From: Pedobacter ureilyticus | Lineage (GTDB): Bacteria; Bacteroidota; Bacteroidia; Sphingobacteriales; Sphingobacteriaceae | Direction: 5' to 3' | DNA: 64,000 nt | Assembly: GCF_005925345.1 (NCBI RefSeq) | Contig: NZ_SSHJ01000002.1 | Coordinates: 124,001-188,000 of the forward strand | Part shown: positions 24,906-35,327 of the stretch, piece by piece | Position numbering within the stretch: position 1 is the stretch's first letter | Layout of the letters: every line of letters starts with the position of its first letter | The notes under the pieces: model-generated | What the model was told of the DNA's origin: nothing | Databases searched by the model: none | The model's input: the letters and a program-made list of their open reading frames with translations, nothing else | Position numbers and translations under genes: made by a program

Positions 24906-27900
24906 TTAAAAAGTTGTGTTGATACCAAAAGTGATAGTTCTCGCTCTCGGATAAGCCGAATAATCGAAACCTGGAGTTAAGGCGCTGTTCCTAACAGACA
25001 CCTCTGGATCGTAACCAGAATAATTGGTCCAAGTGTATAGGTTTTGGGCGGCAACATAAACCCTTCCTGTTTTAAACACTTTCGATTTTTGTAACCAGCC
25101 AGAAGGTAGTGTATAACCTAGAGATACTGTTTTCAGTCTTAAGAAAGAACCATCTTCGATAATACGGGTTGAGTAAGCTTTCAATGATGAACCTCTACCC
25201 GCAGCCACACCCGGCATATCTGAAGTTGGGTTTTCTGGCGACCACCTGTCGGCATAGGTGGCGTATTGGTTGTAGCCATATTTATACGAAGATTCGAACA
25301 TGATTCGGTTAGCATTAATGATGTCATTACCGTAAGACCACTGCAAGAAAATGCCTAAATCAAAACCTTTATAGCTAAAGTTATTAGAAAACCCGCCAAT
25401 ATGTACTGGATTTGGATTTCCAATTACTGTTTTATCCGCCTCGGTAATCTGTAAATCTCCATCAAGGTCGGTATATCTCACATCGCCAGGCTTTACATTT
25501 GCTCTCGATCCGCCGTTAGATGGCACGTTATCTTTTAAAGTATAAACGCCGCCCAGCAAATCGAAGTCTTCGTATTTGTAGGTTCCTTCATAAATTAATC
25601 CATAAAACTGTGCTATTGGCTCATTTAGCTTTGCTACGTAACCCGGAATATTTTTCCAGTCATCGCCCCAGCCTTGCGCTGTAAGCATATAAAGCTGATT
25701 ATCTGTTAGCTTAAGTAATTTGTTTCGGTTAAATGCAATGTTAAAAGAACTGGTCCAAGTAAATTCTTTGGTTTGTATTGGGGTGCCGCCAATGGTAATT
25801 TCTAAACCTTGGTTCTGCACTTTTCCAATATTTCTATATACTCTATTGTATCCGCTACTCGGCGACATATTTGCATTTAGCAGAAGGTCGTCAGTAGTTT
25901 TACGATAAACATCTAACTCTAAGGTTAGTCTTTGCTTAAAGAAACCTAAATCTAAACCTAGGTCTACCTGTTTAGTACTTTCCCATTTGAGATTGGCGTT
26001 ACCCAAGGATGAGTACATTAAACCCTTGTTGTCGGCCCCGCCAAATGTATAACTTGGATAGTTGTTTATTGGGTAAAAGTCTGGATTGGCAAAAGCTAGA
26101 GCCGGATGCGCCGCAAAATTACCAATACCATTGTTACCCGTTACACCGTAAGATGCACGAAGTTTGGCGTTAGAAATCGTTTTAATGCCCTTCATGAACT
26201 GCTCGTTATTAATTTGCCAAGCAAATGCTCCAGAAGGGAAATACCCCCATCTGTTTTTGCCCATAAAACGCGATGAGCCATCTGCTCTCATGGTAGCCGT
26301 AAATAAATAGCGATCAGTTAATTTATAGTTGGCTCTGGCAATGAAACTAGCCATGTGATGCATACCAGTATAGGAGACTATTCCTAAAGGGTTGCCTTCA
26401 TCAAGGCCGCTTAAACCTAAACTCTCGTTTGGTAATAACACCGCTGTTGCTCCAAAATTTGTGCTTTTGCTTTCTTCTATGGTAAAGCCTCCCAACAAGT
26501 CTAGATAGTTATTTTTATCAAACCTTTTGGCATAATTTAAGGTGTTGTAACTTTGCCAAGTATTTGAATTGAAATACGTTTTACTACCGTTTACCAAATA
26601 ATTGCCTGCAATACCACTTCTAGACATAGAGCCATTAAAAAGATCATAAACCCTGTTGCCTTTGTTTAAGCTTGCAACGGTTTTAAATTTTAATTCTTTA
26701 GTAATTTGATATTCCAAATAACCACTGGCATTTAAGTTTTCTCCCGAATTTTCTCTTAACTCATTTTTTACGGTTAACACAGGGTTAAAAGTAAAGTTAC
26801 TTGCTTGCTCCACTTCTGGATCATTAGCCAGATCTAGTAAATTTACATTCGGATCTACAGCCAAAGGCCTAAAAGCCCAAACACTAAATAGCAAATTAGC
26901 TTCGTTGGTAAAGCTGCCAGTAGAGGTTGGGCTACCATAATTCTTTACCCCCGAATAGGTAGCCGTAAACCCTACTTTTAGTCTTTCACTCACATCTTGA
27001 TCTAGTGAGAACTTACCTTGCAGCCGGTTAAATCCAGAGTTTAGTAAAATTCCATCTTGCCCAGTATAAGATAAAGAAGCGCTATATTTCGTGTTTTTGT
27101 TGCCTCCCATTAAGTTAAAATAATGGTTTTGCATTGGTGCAACCCGGGTTACTTCATCTTCCCACTTAATGCCCTCTAAACCTGCGTAGTTTTCTAAGGT
27201 TTTATTATCTCTAAAATAAAGGTTTTTGGTTCTTATCGGGTCTATTTCATTTTGCAGTTTAACAAATTCATAAGGCGAAAGAGATTGCACCCTTTTTGTG
27301 TTTTCTTGTAGCCCATAGTAACCATTATAGCTTATGATAGGTTTTCCTTCCTTACCTCTTTTTGTAGTTACAATTACTACGCCGTTAGATCCTCTTGCGC
27401 CGTAAATGGCCGTAGATGATGCATCTTTTAAGATACTGATCGACTCAATGTCATTAGGATCAATGGTGTTTAGCGGGTTAACCGACAAGTTATTGGGGTC
27501 TTCAAAAATAATTCCGTCGATAACTACTAGTGGATAGTTACTTTGTGTTACCGAGTTGTTGCCTCGAACGGTAATGTTAATTGGAGCCCCAGGTTGGCCT
27601 TCGCTCGATGTTACCTGTACACCCGCTACGCGACCTGCCAATGCTTCATCGAAAGATTTCACTGGCGCCTTCTGTAAATCAGAAATACTTACCGTGCCCA
27701 CAGAGCCGGTTAAATCTTTTTTAGAGGTGGTACCGTAACCAATAACTACCACATCATTAAGGGTAGATACACTCGACTTAAGCGACACGTTGATTACATT
27801 GCCACTCACAGCGGTCTCTTTACTTTCATAGCCTAGGTAACTAAATACTAGGGTATTTGACCCAGCAGGCAAGGTAATTTGGTAGTTACCATCCTGATTG

Positions 27901-28082
27901 GTGGTAGTGCTTACTTTTGTTCCTTTTACCAATACACTTACGCCAGTTAAAATTTCGCCTTGGTCATCTTTTACGGTTCCACTAACTTTGGTCTGCGCCA
28001 TTACTTGGGCAGAAAAAGCCAGCACCAATAAAGCGAGCAAAGCGAGAAATCTTCCTTTTCTAATTGAAAATCGTTTCTTCAT
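24906..28082 (-). CDS. SusC/RagA family TonB-dependent outer-membrane receptor
   Basis: 1058 aa. Signal peptide to about residue 29; CarboxypepD_reg-like domain about 33-112 ([23 protein letters not shown]); TonB box/plug about 115-230 with [17 protein letters not shown] and the SusC signature [21 protein letters not shown] (about 225); then a 22-strand barrel ending [15 protein letters not shown]. It forms with SusD a pedal-bin importer for oligosaccharides across the outer membrane, energised by TonB-ExbBD. Twenty-three bp from the FAD oxidoreductase gene upstream and 17 bp from susD. Confidence 0.97.
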   Translation of the reverse strand: MKKRFSIRKGRFLALLALLVLAFSAQVMAQTKVSGTVKDDQGEILTGVSVLVKGTKVSTTTNQDGNYQITLPAGSNTLVFSYLGYESKETAVSGNVINVSLKSSVSTLNDVVVIGYGTTSKKDLTGSVGTVSISDLQKAPVKSFDEALAGRVAGVQVTSSEGQPGAPINITVRGNNSVTQSNYPLVVIDGIIFEDPNNLSVNPLNTIDPNDIESISILKDASSTAIYGARGSNGVVIVTTKRGKEGKPIISYNGYYGLQENTKRVQSLSPYEFVKLQNEIDPIRTKNLYFRDNKTLENYAGLEGIKWEDEVTRVAPMQNHYFNLMGGNKNTKYSASLSYTGQDGILLNSGFNRLQGKFSLDQDVSERLKVGFTATYSGVKNYGSPTSTGSFTNEANLLFSVWAFRPLAVDPNVNLLDLANDPEVEQASNFTFNPVLTVKNELRENSGENLNASGYLEYQITKELKFKTVASLNKGNRVYDLFNGSMSRSGIAGNYLVNGSKTYFNSNTWQSYNTLNYAKRFDKNNYLDLLGGFTIEESKSTNFGATAVLLPNESLGLSGLDEGNPLGIVSYTGMHHMASFIARANYKLTDRYLFTATMRADGSSRFMGKNRWGYFPSGAFAWQINNEQFMKGIKTISNAKLRASYGVTGNNGIGNFAAHPALAFANPDFYPINNYPSYTFGGADNKGLMYSSLGNANLKWESTKQVDLGLDLGFFKQRLTLELDVYRKTTDDLLLNANMSPSSGYNRVYRNIGKVQNQGLEITIGGTPIQTKEFTWTSSFNIAFNRNKLLKLTDNQLYMLTAQGWGDDWKNIPGYVAKLNEPIAQFYGLIYEGTYKYEDFDLLGGVYTLKDNVPSNGGSRANVKPGDVRYTDLDGDLQITEADKTVIGNPNPVHIGGFSNNFSYKGFDLGIFLQWSYGNDIINANRIMFESSYKYGYNQYATYADRWSPENPTSDMPGVAAGRGSSLKAYSTRIIEDGSFLRLKTVSLGYTLPSGWLQKSKVFKTGRVYVAAQNLYTWTNYSGYDPEVSVRNSALTPGFDYSAYPRARTITFGINTTF

Positions 28083-28108
28083 GGTTATTATTATTGTTAG
28101 GTTGTTGA

Positions 28109-29962
28109 TTACTTGGTTTTTCCTGTAAAATCTATCTCCGTACCAAATGGATTTAGAAAATGATCTAGCACATGCGCCACCATTCTTCTTGATAGATGAC
28201 TTTCTGTGGTTAATCCGCTAAATTTTTGCTGCTTCAAGAAGTCTAGGATTTGGTTTGCATTTACTTCTTTTTGACCGATAGCTTTGATTGCTCCAGCCAA
28301 AAACGTTGCATTAACCAAATTTCCAGAAGGATACAGTTCGGCAAATGCCGGATAAAATGATTTTAATCCGTTTGTTAGATCCCATTCGCTAACAGGCAAC
28401 TCGGGATAAAACCAAGTTTGATTTGCCCATTTATAAGACAAGCCCGTTCCCTTTAAAATTCCGGTGGCGCCAATTCTTTGAATTACTTTAAAAGAAGCGT
28501 CAGTGGGTTTAACATCTATAAAAGGCATTAAATATGCATCGCTTTCTAACAAAGCGGTTTGTACTGCTCTAATGCTAATATTTGATGGATCGGTATTGCT
28601 TAGCACCGCTGTTGCCGCTAAAGCACCCGCCGCTTGCCCAATTCCTAAAACTACTGGTTGCAAACGACTAGCACCAGCCACGATATTGGTTACACTTATA
28701 CTTTTTTCGGCAACAATTAACCCTTCGGTATTTTTAGGAACCAAAGCCCCTAGGGGAATGTTATAAGATGGCACTTTAATTTTTACGAAATCAATTTGTG
28801 GTGCATCTGGGTTTTTAAGATGATGGTGGTCTATTGTATAATCGCCAACGGCAATACCTGTTCTGTAAAGCGTAGTTTTTTGGGCATAAGGAGACGTTAC
28901 ATCGTTTAAAGTTAAGGTCACTTTCCCATCTAGTCGGCGAGATTCCCTATGGTAGGCAATCATCGGTAAACGATCAGCAGTCGGAAATTCATCATCGGCT
29001 ATGCCTAAGTTTTTAAAGCCAAGTTTAGTTTGTAAGTGATAAATAAAACGTAAGCTGTGTAGCTTTGCTTTTTCCAAGGCCGCTTTACGGTCTGCATCGC
29101 TCATTTCAATGATGTTCATGTAAATATCATTGCCGCATTTTGGCCAATTGATCATGTATTTGCCGTTGGGCAATTTGCCATAAGTAATCATCTGGCTACA
29201 GTCAATTTTAGGCGTATTGTCATGCGAAGCGGGATCCTGTACATCGCAGCAGCAATCGAATTCGTTTGGATTATACCCCACTGGTTTTTTGATGGTTTTA
29301 TTGGCATTGGCCCCAAAATCTTTTAGTACCACTACATAGGTTAAATCTTGGATAATGTTATTGGCCTTCTCTGGTGCAAAACTTTCACCCGTATCGTAAC
29401 GGCTATCCATACCCACGCGATAAGGAACTTTTAGCTTGCCCATCACGTCGCCCAGCTCGGTAGCATCAATTAAAATCTTAGCCTCAACATTTTGTTTTTT
29501 ACCTTTATTACTAATTTCTGCTTTCCATATTTTGCCATCTCTAACAATGTGGCTCAACGAGCTCTTATACCAAACCGTAAGATTTGGATTTTGAGCCATG
29601 GTTTTGAGCGTCTTGTTACCGAAAGAAGGCTCAAAAAGTGTATTACTTACCCAACCAGTTTCTACAGCTTTTGGTCCACCATAATAATCGTACAGATGCT
29701 GCCTAAACTCGCCCCACAAACCTGATGGCATATTGTGGTTACCGTCTATTGCCGAAACACCCGCCGAAGTAAGCATACCGCCCAGCCACTCGGTTTCTTC
29801 CACCACTAACACTTTTACCCCCATTCTAGCAGACTGGATGGCCGCTGTTGTCCCGCTGGCACCGCCTCCAATAATTAATACATCTGTTTTTACTTGTGCC
29901 ATCGCCTGAGAACAGGTAAGCAAAGCACTATAAAAAATAAGTTTGGTAAACTTTATCCTCAT
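28109..29962 (-). CDS. Secreted FAD-dependent oxidoreductase (PF12831 type)
   Basis: 617 aa with signal peptide (MRIKFTKLIFYSALLTCSQAMAQ). FAD-binding Rossmann motif VLIIGGGASGTTAAIQSARMG (about 29-49), GGMLTSAGVSAIDGNHNMPSGLWGEF, ATELGDVMGKLKVPYRVGMD, and the C-terminal FAD-loop AGASRLQPVVLGIGQAAGALAAT. An unusual cluster D-C-C-C-D-V-Q-D plus another Cys (about 238-258) could bind metal or a disulfide. The last ~120 residues (VIQRIGATGILKGTG) look like an SLH-type repeat. The family occurs in many glycan loci but reactions are mostly unknown; it probably oxidises a sugar or exports-exposed glycan. First gene of the ten-gene operon. Confidence 0.85.
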   Translation of the reverse strand: MRIKFTKLIFYSALLTCSQAMAQVKTDVLIIGGGASGTTAAIQSARMGVKVLVVEETEWLGGMLTSAGVSAIDGNHNMPSGLWGEFRQHLYDYYGGPKAVETGWVSNTLFEPSFGNKTLKTMAQNPNLTVWYKSSLSHIVRDGKIWKAEISNKGKKQNVEAKILIDATELGDVMGKLKVPYRVGMDSRYDTGESFAPEKANNIIQDLTYVVVLKDFGANANKTIKKPVGYNPNEFDCCCDVQDPASHDNTPKIDCSQMITYGKLPNGKYMINWPKCGNDIYMNIIEMSDADRKAALEKAKLHSLRFIYHLQTKLGFKNLGIADDEFPTADRLPMIAYHRESRRLDGKVTLTLNDVTSPYAQKTTLYRTGIAVGDYTIDHHHLKNPDAPQIDFVKIKVPSYNIPLGALVPKNTEGLIVAEKSISVTNIVAGASRLQPVVLGIGQAAGALAATAVLSNTDPSNISIRAVQTALLESDAYLMPFIDVKPTDASFKVIQRIGATGILKGTGLSYKWANQTWFYPELPVSEWDLTNGLKSFYPAFAELYPSGNLVNATFLAGAIKAIGQKEVNANQILDFLKQQKFSGLTTESHLSRRMVAHVLDHFLNPFGTEIDFTGKTK

Positions 29963-30176
29963 ACTTGGTTATTTTGGATTAAAAACGAGTATTTCCCATT
30001 TCAAACTGCATTAGTTGCACCGTAAATATAAACACTTTTTTAAAAATATTAATAAGTGTCTGTTTATTTTTTAATTTTATTTTTTTGATTTGCTTTGTTT
30101 TTACATAAAAAAGCTCTTTTATAATAGGTTACACGAGATATTATTTTAATTTTGATTTTTAATATTTCTTAAGAAG
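29963..30176. promoter_or_regulatory. Divergent regulatory region of the glycan locus
   Basis: 214 bp, very AT-rich, between the FAD-oxidoreductase operon (left) and the ROK regulator (right). ACACTT (30032-30037) and AAGTGT (30054-30059) form an inverted repeat spanning about 28 bp, followed by TGTTTATTTTTTAATTTT. The 9-mer TTAATAAGT (30049-30057) recurs inverted at 35328-35336 before the GH20 operon. These are candidate ROK operators, assigned on position and symmetry only. Confidence 0.45.
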
Positions 30177-31391
30177 ATGACGTTTTTCACTGAACTAAAT
30201 AATGAAAATAGCTCTGGAGTAGCTTATAAAAACCTTACGCTAAAGAAAGCGATTATCGCTTATTTTAGTAAAAACGGTAATTGTACCATTGCAGATCTAT
30301 GCGCCGAACTCGGTTTAAGTACGCCTAAAATCAATAATATTTTAAGCGAATTAATTACCGAAGGTTTAGTAAAAGACTTTGGAAAACTACAATCTAGAGG
30401 GGGCAGAAAGCCAAACATTTATGGCTTGGTAATGGAGTCTGGCTACTTTTTAGGTGTTGATGTTAAAAAATCGCATATCAATATAGGCTTAACCGATTTA
30501 CAGAAAAACCTGGTTCATGTACAATCTAACATTGCCTATAGTTTAAACAATAGCGAAGAGTCGTTAAATCAGCTTTGCGAGCTTATTAATAATTTTATAA
30601 AAGAAAGCCCAATTAAAAGAGAAAAGATATTGGGTGCTGGTTTAAATTTGTCTGGCCGTATCAATTACGCCACTGGTTATAGTTATAGTTTTTTTCATTT
30701 TAATGAAGAACCTTTAAGCAGGGTAATAGAGAGAAATATTGGCTTACGTATATTTTTAGAAAACGACTCTAGGGCAATGGCTTTTGGAGAGTTCTCTGCT
30801 GGCGTGGTACACGAAGAAGAGAATGTGCTTTTCTTAAATATGGATTACGGCATGGGCGTGGGCATCATGATCAACAGTCAGCTGTACTATGGCAAATCTG
30901 GCTTTGCCGGCGAATTTGGTCACATTCCATTTTTTAATAACGAAATTATCTGTAGTTGCGGTAAAAAAGGATGTTTAGAAACAGAAGTTTCTGGCTGGGC
31001 TTTGATTAGGAAATTTAAGGAAAAGCTTGCAGAAGGCTCAACATCGATCTTATCTAGCATGCCTGTAAACGAGATTAAACTAAGCGATATTATTGCTGCC
31101 GCCATTAATGACGATGTTTTGGCTATTGAATTAGTAGCTGAGGTAGGAGAAAAGTTAGGCAAAGGAATTGCTGTACTCATCAACATCTTTAATCCGGAAA
31201 TGGTTATATTGGGTGGAAGCCTGGCCGAAACAGGAGAGTACATTCGTTTGCCTATTAAAAGCGCACTAAACAAGTATTCGTTAAGTTTGGTAAATAACGA
31301 TACGCAAGTAAAGATGTCAAAATTGGGAGAATCGGCAGGGGTAGTTGGCGCTTGTTTATTAGTAAGAAACCGACTACTGGGCTTGGTTTAA
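30177..31391 (+). CDS. ROK family transcriptional regulator (NagC/XylR type)
   Basis: 404 aa. Winged HTH about 25-85 (KAIIAYFSKNGNCTIADLCAELGLSTPKINNILSELI-type), then a ROK sugar-binding/kinase fold: LGVDVKKSHINIGLTDLQ, ENDSRAMAFGE, LNMDYGMGVGIMINSQLYYG, GFAGEFGHIPF and the zinc-binding ICSCGKKGCLETEVS (about 258-272). The HTH marks it as a regulator rather than a kinase; NagC-type ROK proteins sense GlcNAc-6-phosphate. Divergent from the ten-gene operon and convergent with the GH20 operon, whose stop overlaps its own by 4 bp. It probably represses both operons. Confidence 0.92.
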   Translation: MTFFTELNNENSSGVAYKNLTLKKAIIAYFSKNGNCTIADLCAELGLSTPKINNILSELITEGLVKDFGKLQSRGGRKPNIYGLVMESGYFLGVDVKKSHINIGLTDLQKNLVHVQSNIAYSLNNSEESLNQLCELINNFIKESPIKREKILGAGLNLSGRINYATGYSYSFFHFNEEPLSRVIERNIGLRIFLENDSRAMAFGEFSAGVVHEEENVLFLNMDYGMGVGIMINSQLYYGKSGFAGEFGHIPFFNNEIICSCGKKGCLETEVSGWALIRKFKEKLAEGSTSILSSMPVNEIKLSDIIAAAINDDVLAIELVAEVGEKLGKGIAVLINIFNPEMVILGGSLAETGEYIRLPIKSALNKYSLSLVNNDTQVKMSKLGESAGVVGACLLVRNRLLGLV

Positions 31392-33235
31392 AGCTTTGCC
31401 CTTCTTTTAAGTTCTGCAATTGGAAGTTTCACTATCCTGCTTTTCTGCCTGTTACCATGGTAACTAACCATTCTAATGTTTTTTGCTCCCTTCGGAATAC
31501 TGATGCTTTCGTCTTTATACCTCGGATAAAATTGATCTGGGTCAGTATCGTCAAAAGCATAGTAAACAGTCAAGCCGGGCACCTCTGTATCTATGTTTAA
31601 TACCACATTTCCAACCGAATCTTTTTTAGCGAATACTATTGGGTCATAAAAATAGTTGCTGTAATTAACACTATCCATACTTAGTAAAGGCAGCTGTGTC
31701 TCTATCCTTTTAACAAAATCTGCCCAATTTGGCTTTGGTGCTTTAGACCAGAGGTTCTGGGCTAGCGTAAAACCTCTTGGCCAAGTCATAAATTGCAACT
31801 TCCGTTCGTTAGGTACTTGTTCTGTCCACAAACTACCTTGCCCGCCTAATACATTTTGTATGTTTATTCCTTCTGGTAGCGGATTAAACTTGTAACTGTT
31901 GCTAAGCCTGTTAACCGTAAACGGTGCATTTTCTAAATACGGATCTCCTTGATAAAAATCTAAATAGGTCAAGAAAGCAGGTGTTAAAATTACTTTCTGT
32001 CCTGCATTAGAAGATTTTACAGCGCCTTTTTCATCTTTCCAACTCATTTGCACAATTCCTGTATCCAACCCTTTTTCTAGCGTTTCGTACCAACCAATTG
32101 GGGTTTTACCCTTAGCTTTAACCATTTTTGCAACACGGTTAACAAAATAGCTTTGCAGCTCGTCTACATTTTTAAGGCCTTCGGTGGCTATGCGTTGTTG
32201 GCAAACTTTGCAATTGCTCCAGTAATTCCTAGTTACTTCATCCCCACCAATGTGGATATATTTTGAAGGAAAAATTGCTGCTATCTCCGTAATGATTTGA
32301 TCTATCATCGTATAAGTAGAATCGTTACCTACGCAAACCACATTGGTTCTTGTGGCGTTCCATGGATCGCCGGCTAAAACTTGCTGCGGTGTTTTAGTGC
32401 ATGAAACCTGCGGATAGGACGCCACAAAAGCCAGACTATGGCCGGGTAAATCTATTTCTGGAACAATGTCTACAAAACGCTGCTTAGCATATTTCACAAG
32501 CTCCTTAATATCTTCTTGCGAATAAAAACCACCATAAGTTGCAGCTTCTCCAGGCTCTGCGGCGGGCATGCCACTCCAATAGCCAGTTCTAGGCACACGC
32601 CAGGCACCAACGCTGGTTAACTTTGGCAATTGTTTAATTTCAACCCGCCAACCTTGGTTATCGGTTAAATGCAAATGCAATACGTTGAACTTATATTTCG
32701 CCATCTGGTCGATGTATCTTTTTACCACGTCTTTATCAAAAAAATGGCGGCTCACATCTATCATCAGCCCACGCCAAGCAAATTTGGGTTTGTCGGCAAT
32801 ACTTAATGCTTTAAAAACAGCCCCTTCTCCCGCCTGTAAATTAAGTCTAAGTATTTGCGTTAAGGTTTGCCATCCGTAAAACCAGCCCGCAGGCTTTTTT
32901 GCACTAATTTCTATTTTATCCTTGCGGATGTCGAGCAAATAGGCTTCATCTGCCAAATCTTCTTTTATTTTAAATACAATGGTATTTTTACTCGGCTCTT
33001 TTACGGTAGTAATTAGCTTCTCTTTCAGAATTTCTGAAAATTGCTCAGCAAATAGTTTAATGAGTTCCCAATCAGCTTTATCTCTTGGCAATGAAATGCT
33101 GGTTTGATCATTTATTGCAAAAAAAGAGGTGCCGTAGGTTACTTTTTCTGGTAGTGGTATTAAAGGTAGTTCTTGCGATTTAGCTATGAAAGCAGTGCCA
33201 GCAAAGCAAAATAGAACAGATAACAAAAACTTCAT
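31388..33235 (-). CDS. GH20 beta-N-acetylhexosaminidase
   Basis: 615 aa from ATG 33235 (MKFLLSVLFCFAGTAFIAKS signal); a start 39 bp upstream would overlap the preceding gene by 35 bp and add a non-signal N-terminus, so it is rejected. GH20b N-domain about 22-140, then the catalytic barrel: WRGLMIDVSRHFFDKDVVKRYIDQMA-type strand, YVDIVPEIDLPGHS-like segment, and the catalytic Asp-Glu pair in HIGGDEV (about 330). The family releases terminal beta-linked GlcNAc/GalNAc by substrate-assisted catalysis. Periplasmic. Third gene of a leftward operon. Confidence 0.95.
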   Translation of the reverse strand: MKFLLSVLFCFAGTAFIAKSQELPLIPLPEKVTYGTSFFAINDQTSISLPRDKADWELIKLFAEQFSEILKEKLITTVKEPSKNTIVFKIKEDLADEAYLLDIRKDKIEISAKKPAGWFYGWQTLTQILRLNLQAGEGAVFKALSIADKPKFAWRGLMIDVSRHFFDKDVVKRYIDQMAKYKFNVLHLHLTDNQGWRVEIKQLPKLTSVGAWRVPRTGYWSGMPAAEPGEAATYGGFYSQEDIKELVKYAKQRFVDIVPEIDLPGHSLAFVASYPQVSCTKTPQQVLAGDPWNATRTNVVCVGNDSTYTMIDQIITEIAAIFPSKYIHIGGDEVTRNYWSNCKVCQQRIATEGLKNVDELQSYFVNRVAKMVKAKGKTPIGWYETLEKGLDTGIVQMSWKDEKGAVKSSNAGQKVILTPAFLTYLDFYQGDPYLENAPFTVNRLSNSYKFNPLPEGINIQNVLGGQGSLWTEQVPNERKLQFMTWPRGFTLAQNLWSKAPKPNWADFVKRIETQLPLLSMDSVNYSNYFYDPIVFAKKDSVGNVVLNIDTEVPGLTVYYAFDDTDPDQFYPRYKDESISIPKGAKNIRMVSYHGNRQKSRIVKLPIAELKRRAKL

Positions 33236-33239
33236 AAGG

Positions 33240-34040
33240 CTATTTTTGTGAAAGATGTGCTGCAAAAAACTCAAAATGTTTTACAATTGATTTACTCCAA
33301 TACCCTCCAGTATGGCCCCCTGGTTGAGCAATATAAGTGGCTTTGATTTTTAGATCATCGCACTTTTGCCTAAACTGCTTACTGGTAATGTAGAGATAAT
33401 CTTCAGTGCCAGTATCAAAAATCAAAGCTTTATCTAATCCCTTTAACGCCTGGATATTATTTATTGGCGAATAATCGTCATAAAGCTTATTTTGCTCGCT
33501 GTAAACTCCAAGCAAATAAGCAATGGTGGTTTTTCTAAAAGCAGAATAACGAAGGTTTAACACACCCGAGGTACTTCCCGCTCCAGCAAACAAATCTGGA
33601 TATTTGGTAATCATGTACATGGCTCCAAAACCGCCCATACTTGCGCCAGTAACGAATACATTTTTAGCATCAACTTTGTATTTCTGGTTAATGGTTGGCA
33701 TTAGCTCATCTAAAAAGAAAGCTTCGTATTGCAGGCTATCTTTATCTGGAGAATTGAGGTACCAGCTTTTCTTTAATCCATCTGGGCAAACCACTATAAA
33801 TTGATACTGATTGGCCAATTTTTGCAAGTCGGCAAGCTTGCTCCAACTTTTGTAATTGGCATTATGGCCATGCAAAAGATAAACAACCGGACTTTTACCT
33901 AAGCTTGTTTGCTGTGGTTTAAAAACCAAAACCGAGTCTGTTTGCTTTAGGTTTTTAGTCGAAAAAACAGTTACCGTATCTTGGGCGTACAAATGAGATA
34001 CGCCCAAAATCAATATCATTAAAATGAGTTTAAACCTCAT
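33240..34040 (-). CDS. Secreted esterase, alpha/beta hydrolase (PF00756 type)
   Basis: 266 aa. Signal MRFKLILMILILGVSHLYAQ. Alpha/beta fold with oxyanion strand VVYLLHGHNANYKSW (about 54), nucleophile elbow VTGASMGGFGAMYM (Ser about 135), an acidic residue in FDTGTEDYLY (about 210) and catalytic His in QPGGHTGGYWSKS (about 243). Closest in pattern to esterase D / tributyrin esterase / acyl-carbohydrate esterases. Spacing of 2 bp to the preceding and 4 bp to the GH20 gene puts it in one operon; it may remove acyl groups so that the hexosaminidase can act. Confidence 0.88.
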   Translation of the reverse strand: MRFKLILMILILGVSHLYAQDTVTVFSTKNLKQTDSVLVFKPQQTSLGKSPVVYLLHGHNANYKSWSKLADLQKLANQYQFIVVCPDGLKKSWYLNSPDKDSLQYEAFFLDELMPTINQKYKVDAKNVFVTGASMGGFGAMYMITKYPDLFAGAGSTSGVLNLRYSAFRKTTIAYLLGVYSEQNKLYDDYSPINNIQALKGLDKALIFDTGTEDYLYITSKQFRQKCDDLKIKATYIAQPGGHTGGYWSKSIVKHFEFFAAHLSQK

Positions 34041-34042
34041 TG

Positions 34043-35248
34043 TTATGGTTTTAAATCAACCGGTACAAAAATTAATGGCGTTGGCAAACAAGATGCGCCC
34101 GGTGGCGAGTAAGTTAATTTAATGGTTTGCTCTTCGCCGCCGTTAGCACTTGGTTTAAAAACTTGAATTAAAACCGCTTCTGGCGCTGCTTTGGTTACCA
34201 ATTGATCTTTTGGCAGCTGGATAATTCCTTCGTTAAACTTCCCTCCGCTCACTTTCATAGCCGCAGCCATTCCGCTACACCATTGGTTGTCTGCAGAACG
34301 AGAGTTCCAGGTAATTAAAGCCAAGCCTTTGCCATCGGTACTCTTCCATTTCAGTTCAATATTGTACATTACGCCATAGTTTCCAGCAAGTTTTGCCATT
34401 TGCCCGGTAGTGCCTTCCCTACCAACAATCCATGGATCGGTAGCACCATCAGCCACTATTAAAGCCGAAGTTCCGTTTTTGGTATCGATAACAGTAGTGT
34501 TGTTCACATGGTAGTTGCTTACGCCGTATAAACCTCTGCCAGCACCGCTTTTAGTTTTTGGGGGCAATACATTGGTAATTCTCTTCAGCGCATCTTTTCC
34601 ACTGGTTTTAAGGTCGGTTTGTAATACGGTAATTTCTGCTGGCTGGTCTACCAAGAACTCATAAAAGCCATGAACTAGCTCGTCATATTTAACTACATAT
34701 TGTTCCAGTTTTTCATCAATGGGCACTGCTTCGCCTGGTTTTAACGTACGTATGTCTTCGCTAGGTTGTGCTGCTAAAAATGCCGCCAAGCCTTCTTTAC
34801 CTAATTTAAAATAGTTGGTACTTGGTTTTTGCGTTACATATTTTAGCATCTTAATGCGCATTGGAGCTTTGCCCGTATTTTTAATCATGGCAATGATTTT
34901 TCTATCCATTTGTTGCGGCTCCTTCACACCGTTTACATTGTACAAATAAAAGCGAACCGCTCCAGGAACAACACTTTCTTTTAGAGCAATGGCTTCTGGC
35001 ACACGAATGTATTCCGGATCGTCTGAGATAATGTATTGTGGCCCCGGAGTAGGATATTTATGATAAGGAATTTGAGCAGTTTTTTCGGTTAAAAAGCTAT
35101 CTAGCTTTACAATTGCGCCTTGCTCGGCCCTTAGTAATGCTTGGTTTTGCTGAGGCGTAAGCTGTTGTGCCTGGGTATTGATACTCAGCAAGCAAGCACT
35201 AGCTAGTAAAAAAGCTTTTCTATTCAGTTTCATCATTTTGTTGTGCAT
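34043..35248 (-). CDS. Secreted protein of unknown function
   Basis: 401 aa. Signal peptide (MHNKMMKLNRKAFLLASACLLSINTQAQ; start may be Met5 or Met6). The mature protein shows beta-rich segments (VRFYLYNVNG, MRIKMLKYVTQ, YNIELKWKSTDGKG) and a C-terminal YSPPGASCLPTPL segment; no domain I recognise. It contains a Gln-rich N-terminal stretch after the signal. First gene of the operon with the esterase and GH20 enzyme, so probably a periplasmic or surface component of the same glycan-degrading system (binding protein or novel enzyme). Confidence 0.75.
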   Translation of the reverse strand: MHNKMMKLNRKAFLLASACLLSINTQAQQLTPQQNQALLRAEQGAIVKLDSFLTEKTAQIPYHKYPTPGPQYIISDDPEYIRVPEAIALKESVVPGAVRFYLYNVNGVKEPQQMDRKIIAMIKNTGKAPMRIKMLKYVTQKPSTNYFKLGKEGLAAFLAAQPSEDIRTLKPGEAVPIDEKLEQYVVKYDELVHGFYEFLVDQPAEITVLQTDLKTSGKDALKRITNVLPPKTKSGAGRGLYGVSNYHVNNTTVIDTKNGTSALIVADGATDPWIVGREGTTGQMAKLAGNYGVMYNIELKWKSTDGKGLALITWNSRSADNQWCSGMAAAMKVSGGKFNEGIIQLPKDQLVTKAAPEAVLIQVFKPSANGGEEQTIKLTYSPPGASCLPTPLIFVPVDLKP

Positions 35249-35327
35249 TTAATTGATTATGGTTTCTTGTGTTGACGAAGTGAAGATAGCTGAAATAATA
35301 ATAATTAAAAAATTTTAATAACTAAAT

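Noticed and set aside
33235..33274. Start of the GH20 gene 39 bp further upstream
   Set aside because: It would overlap the preceding esterase gene and hide the signal peptide inside the protein.
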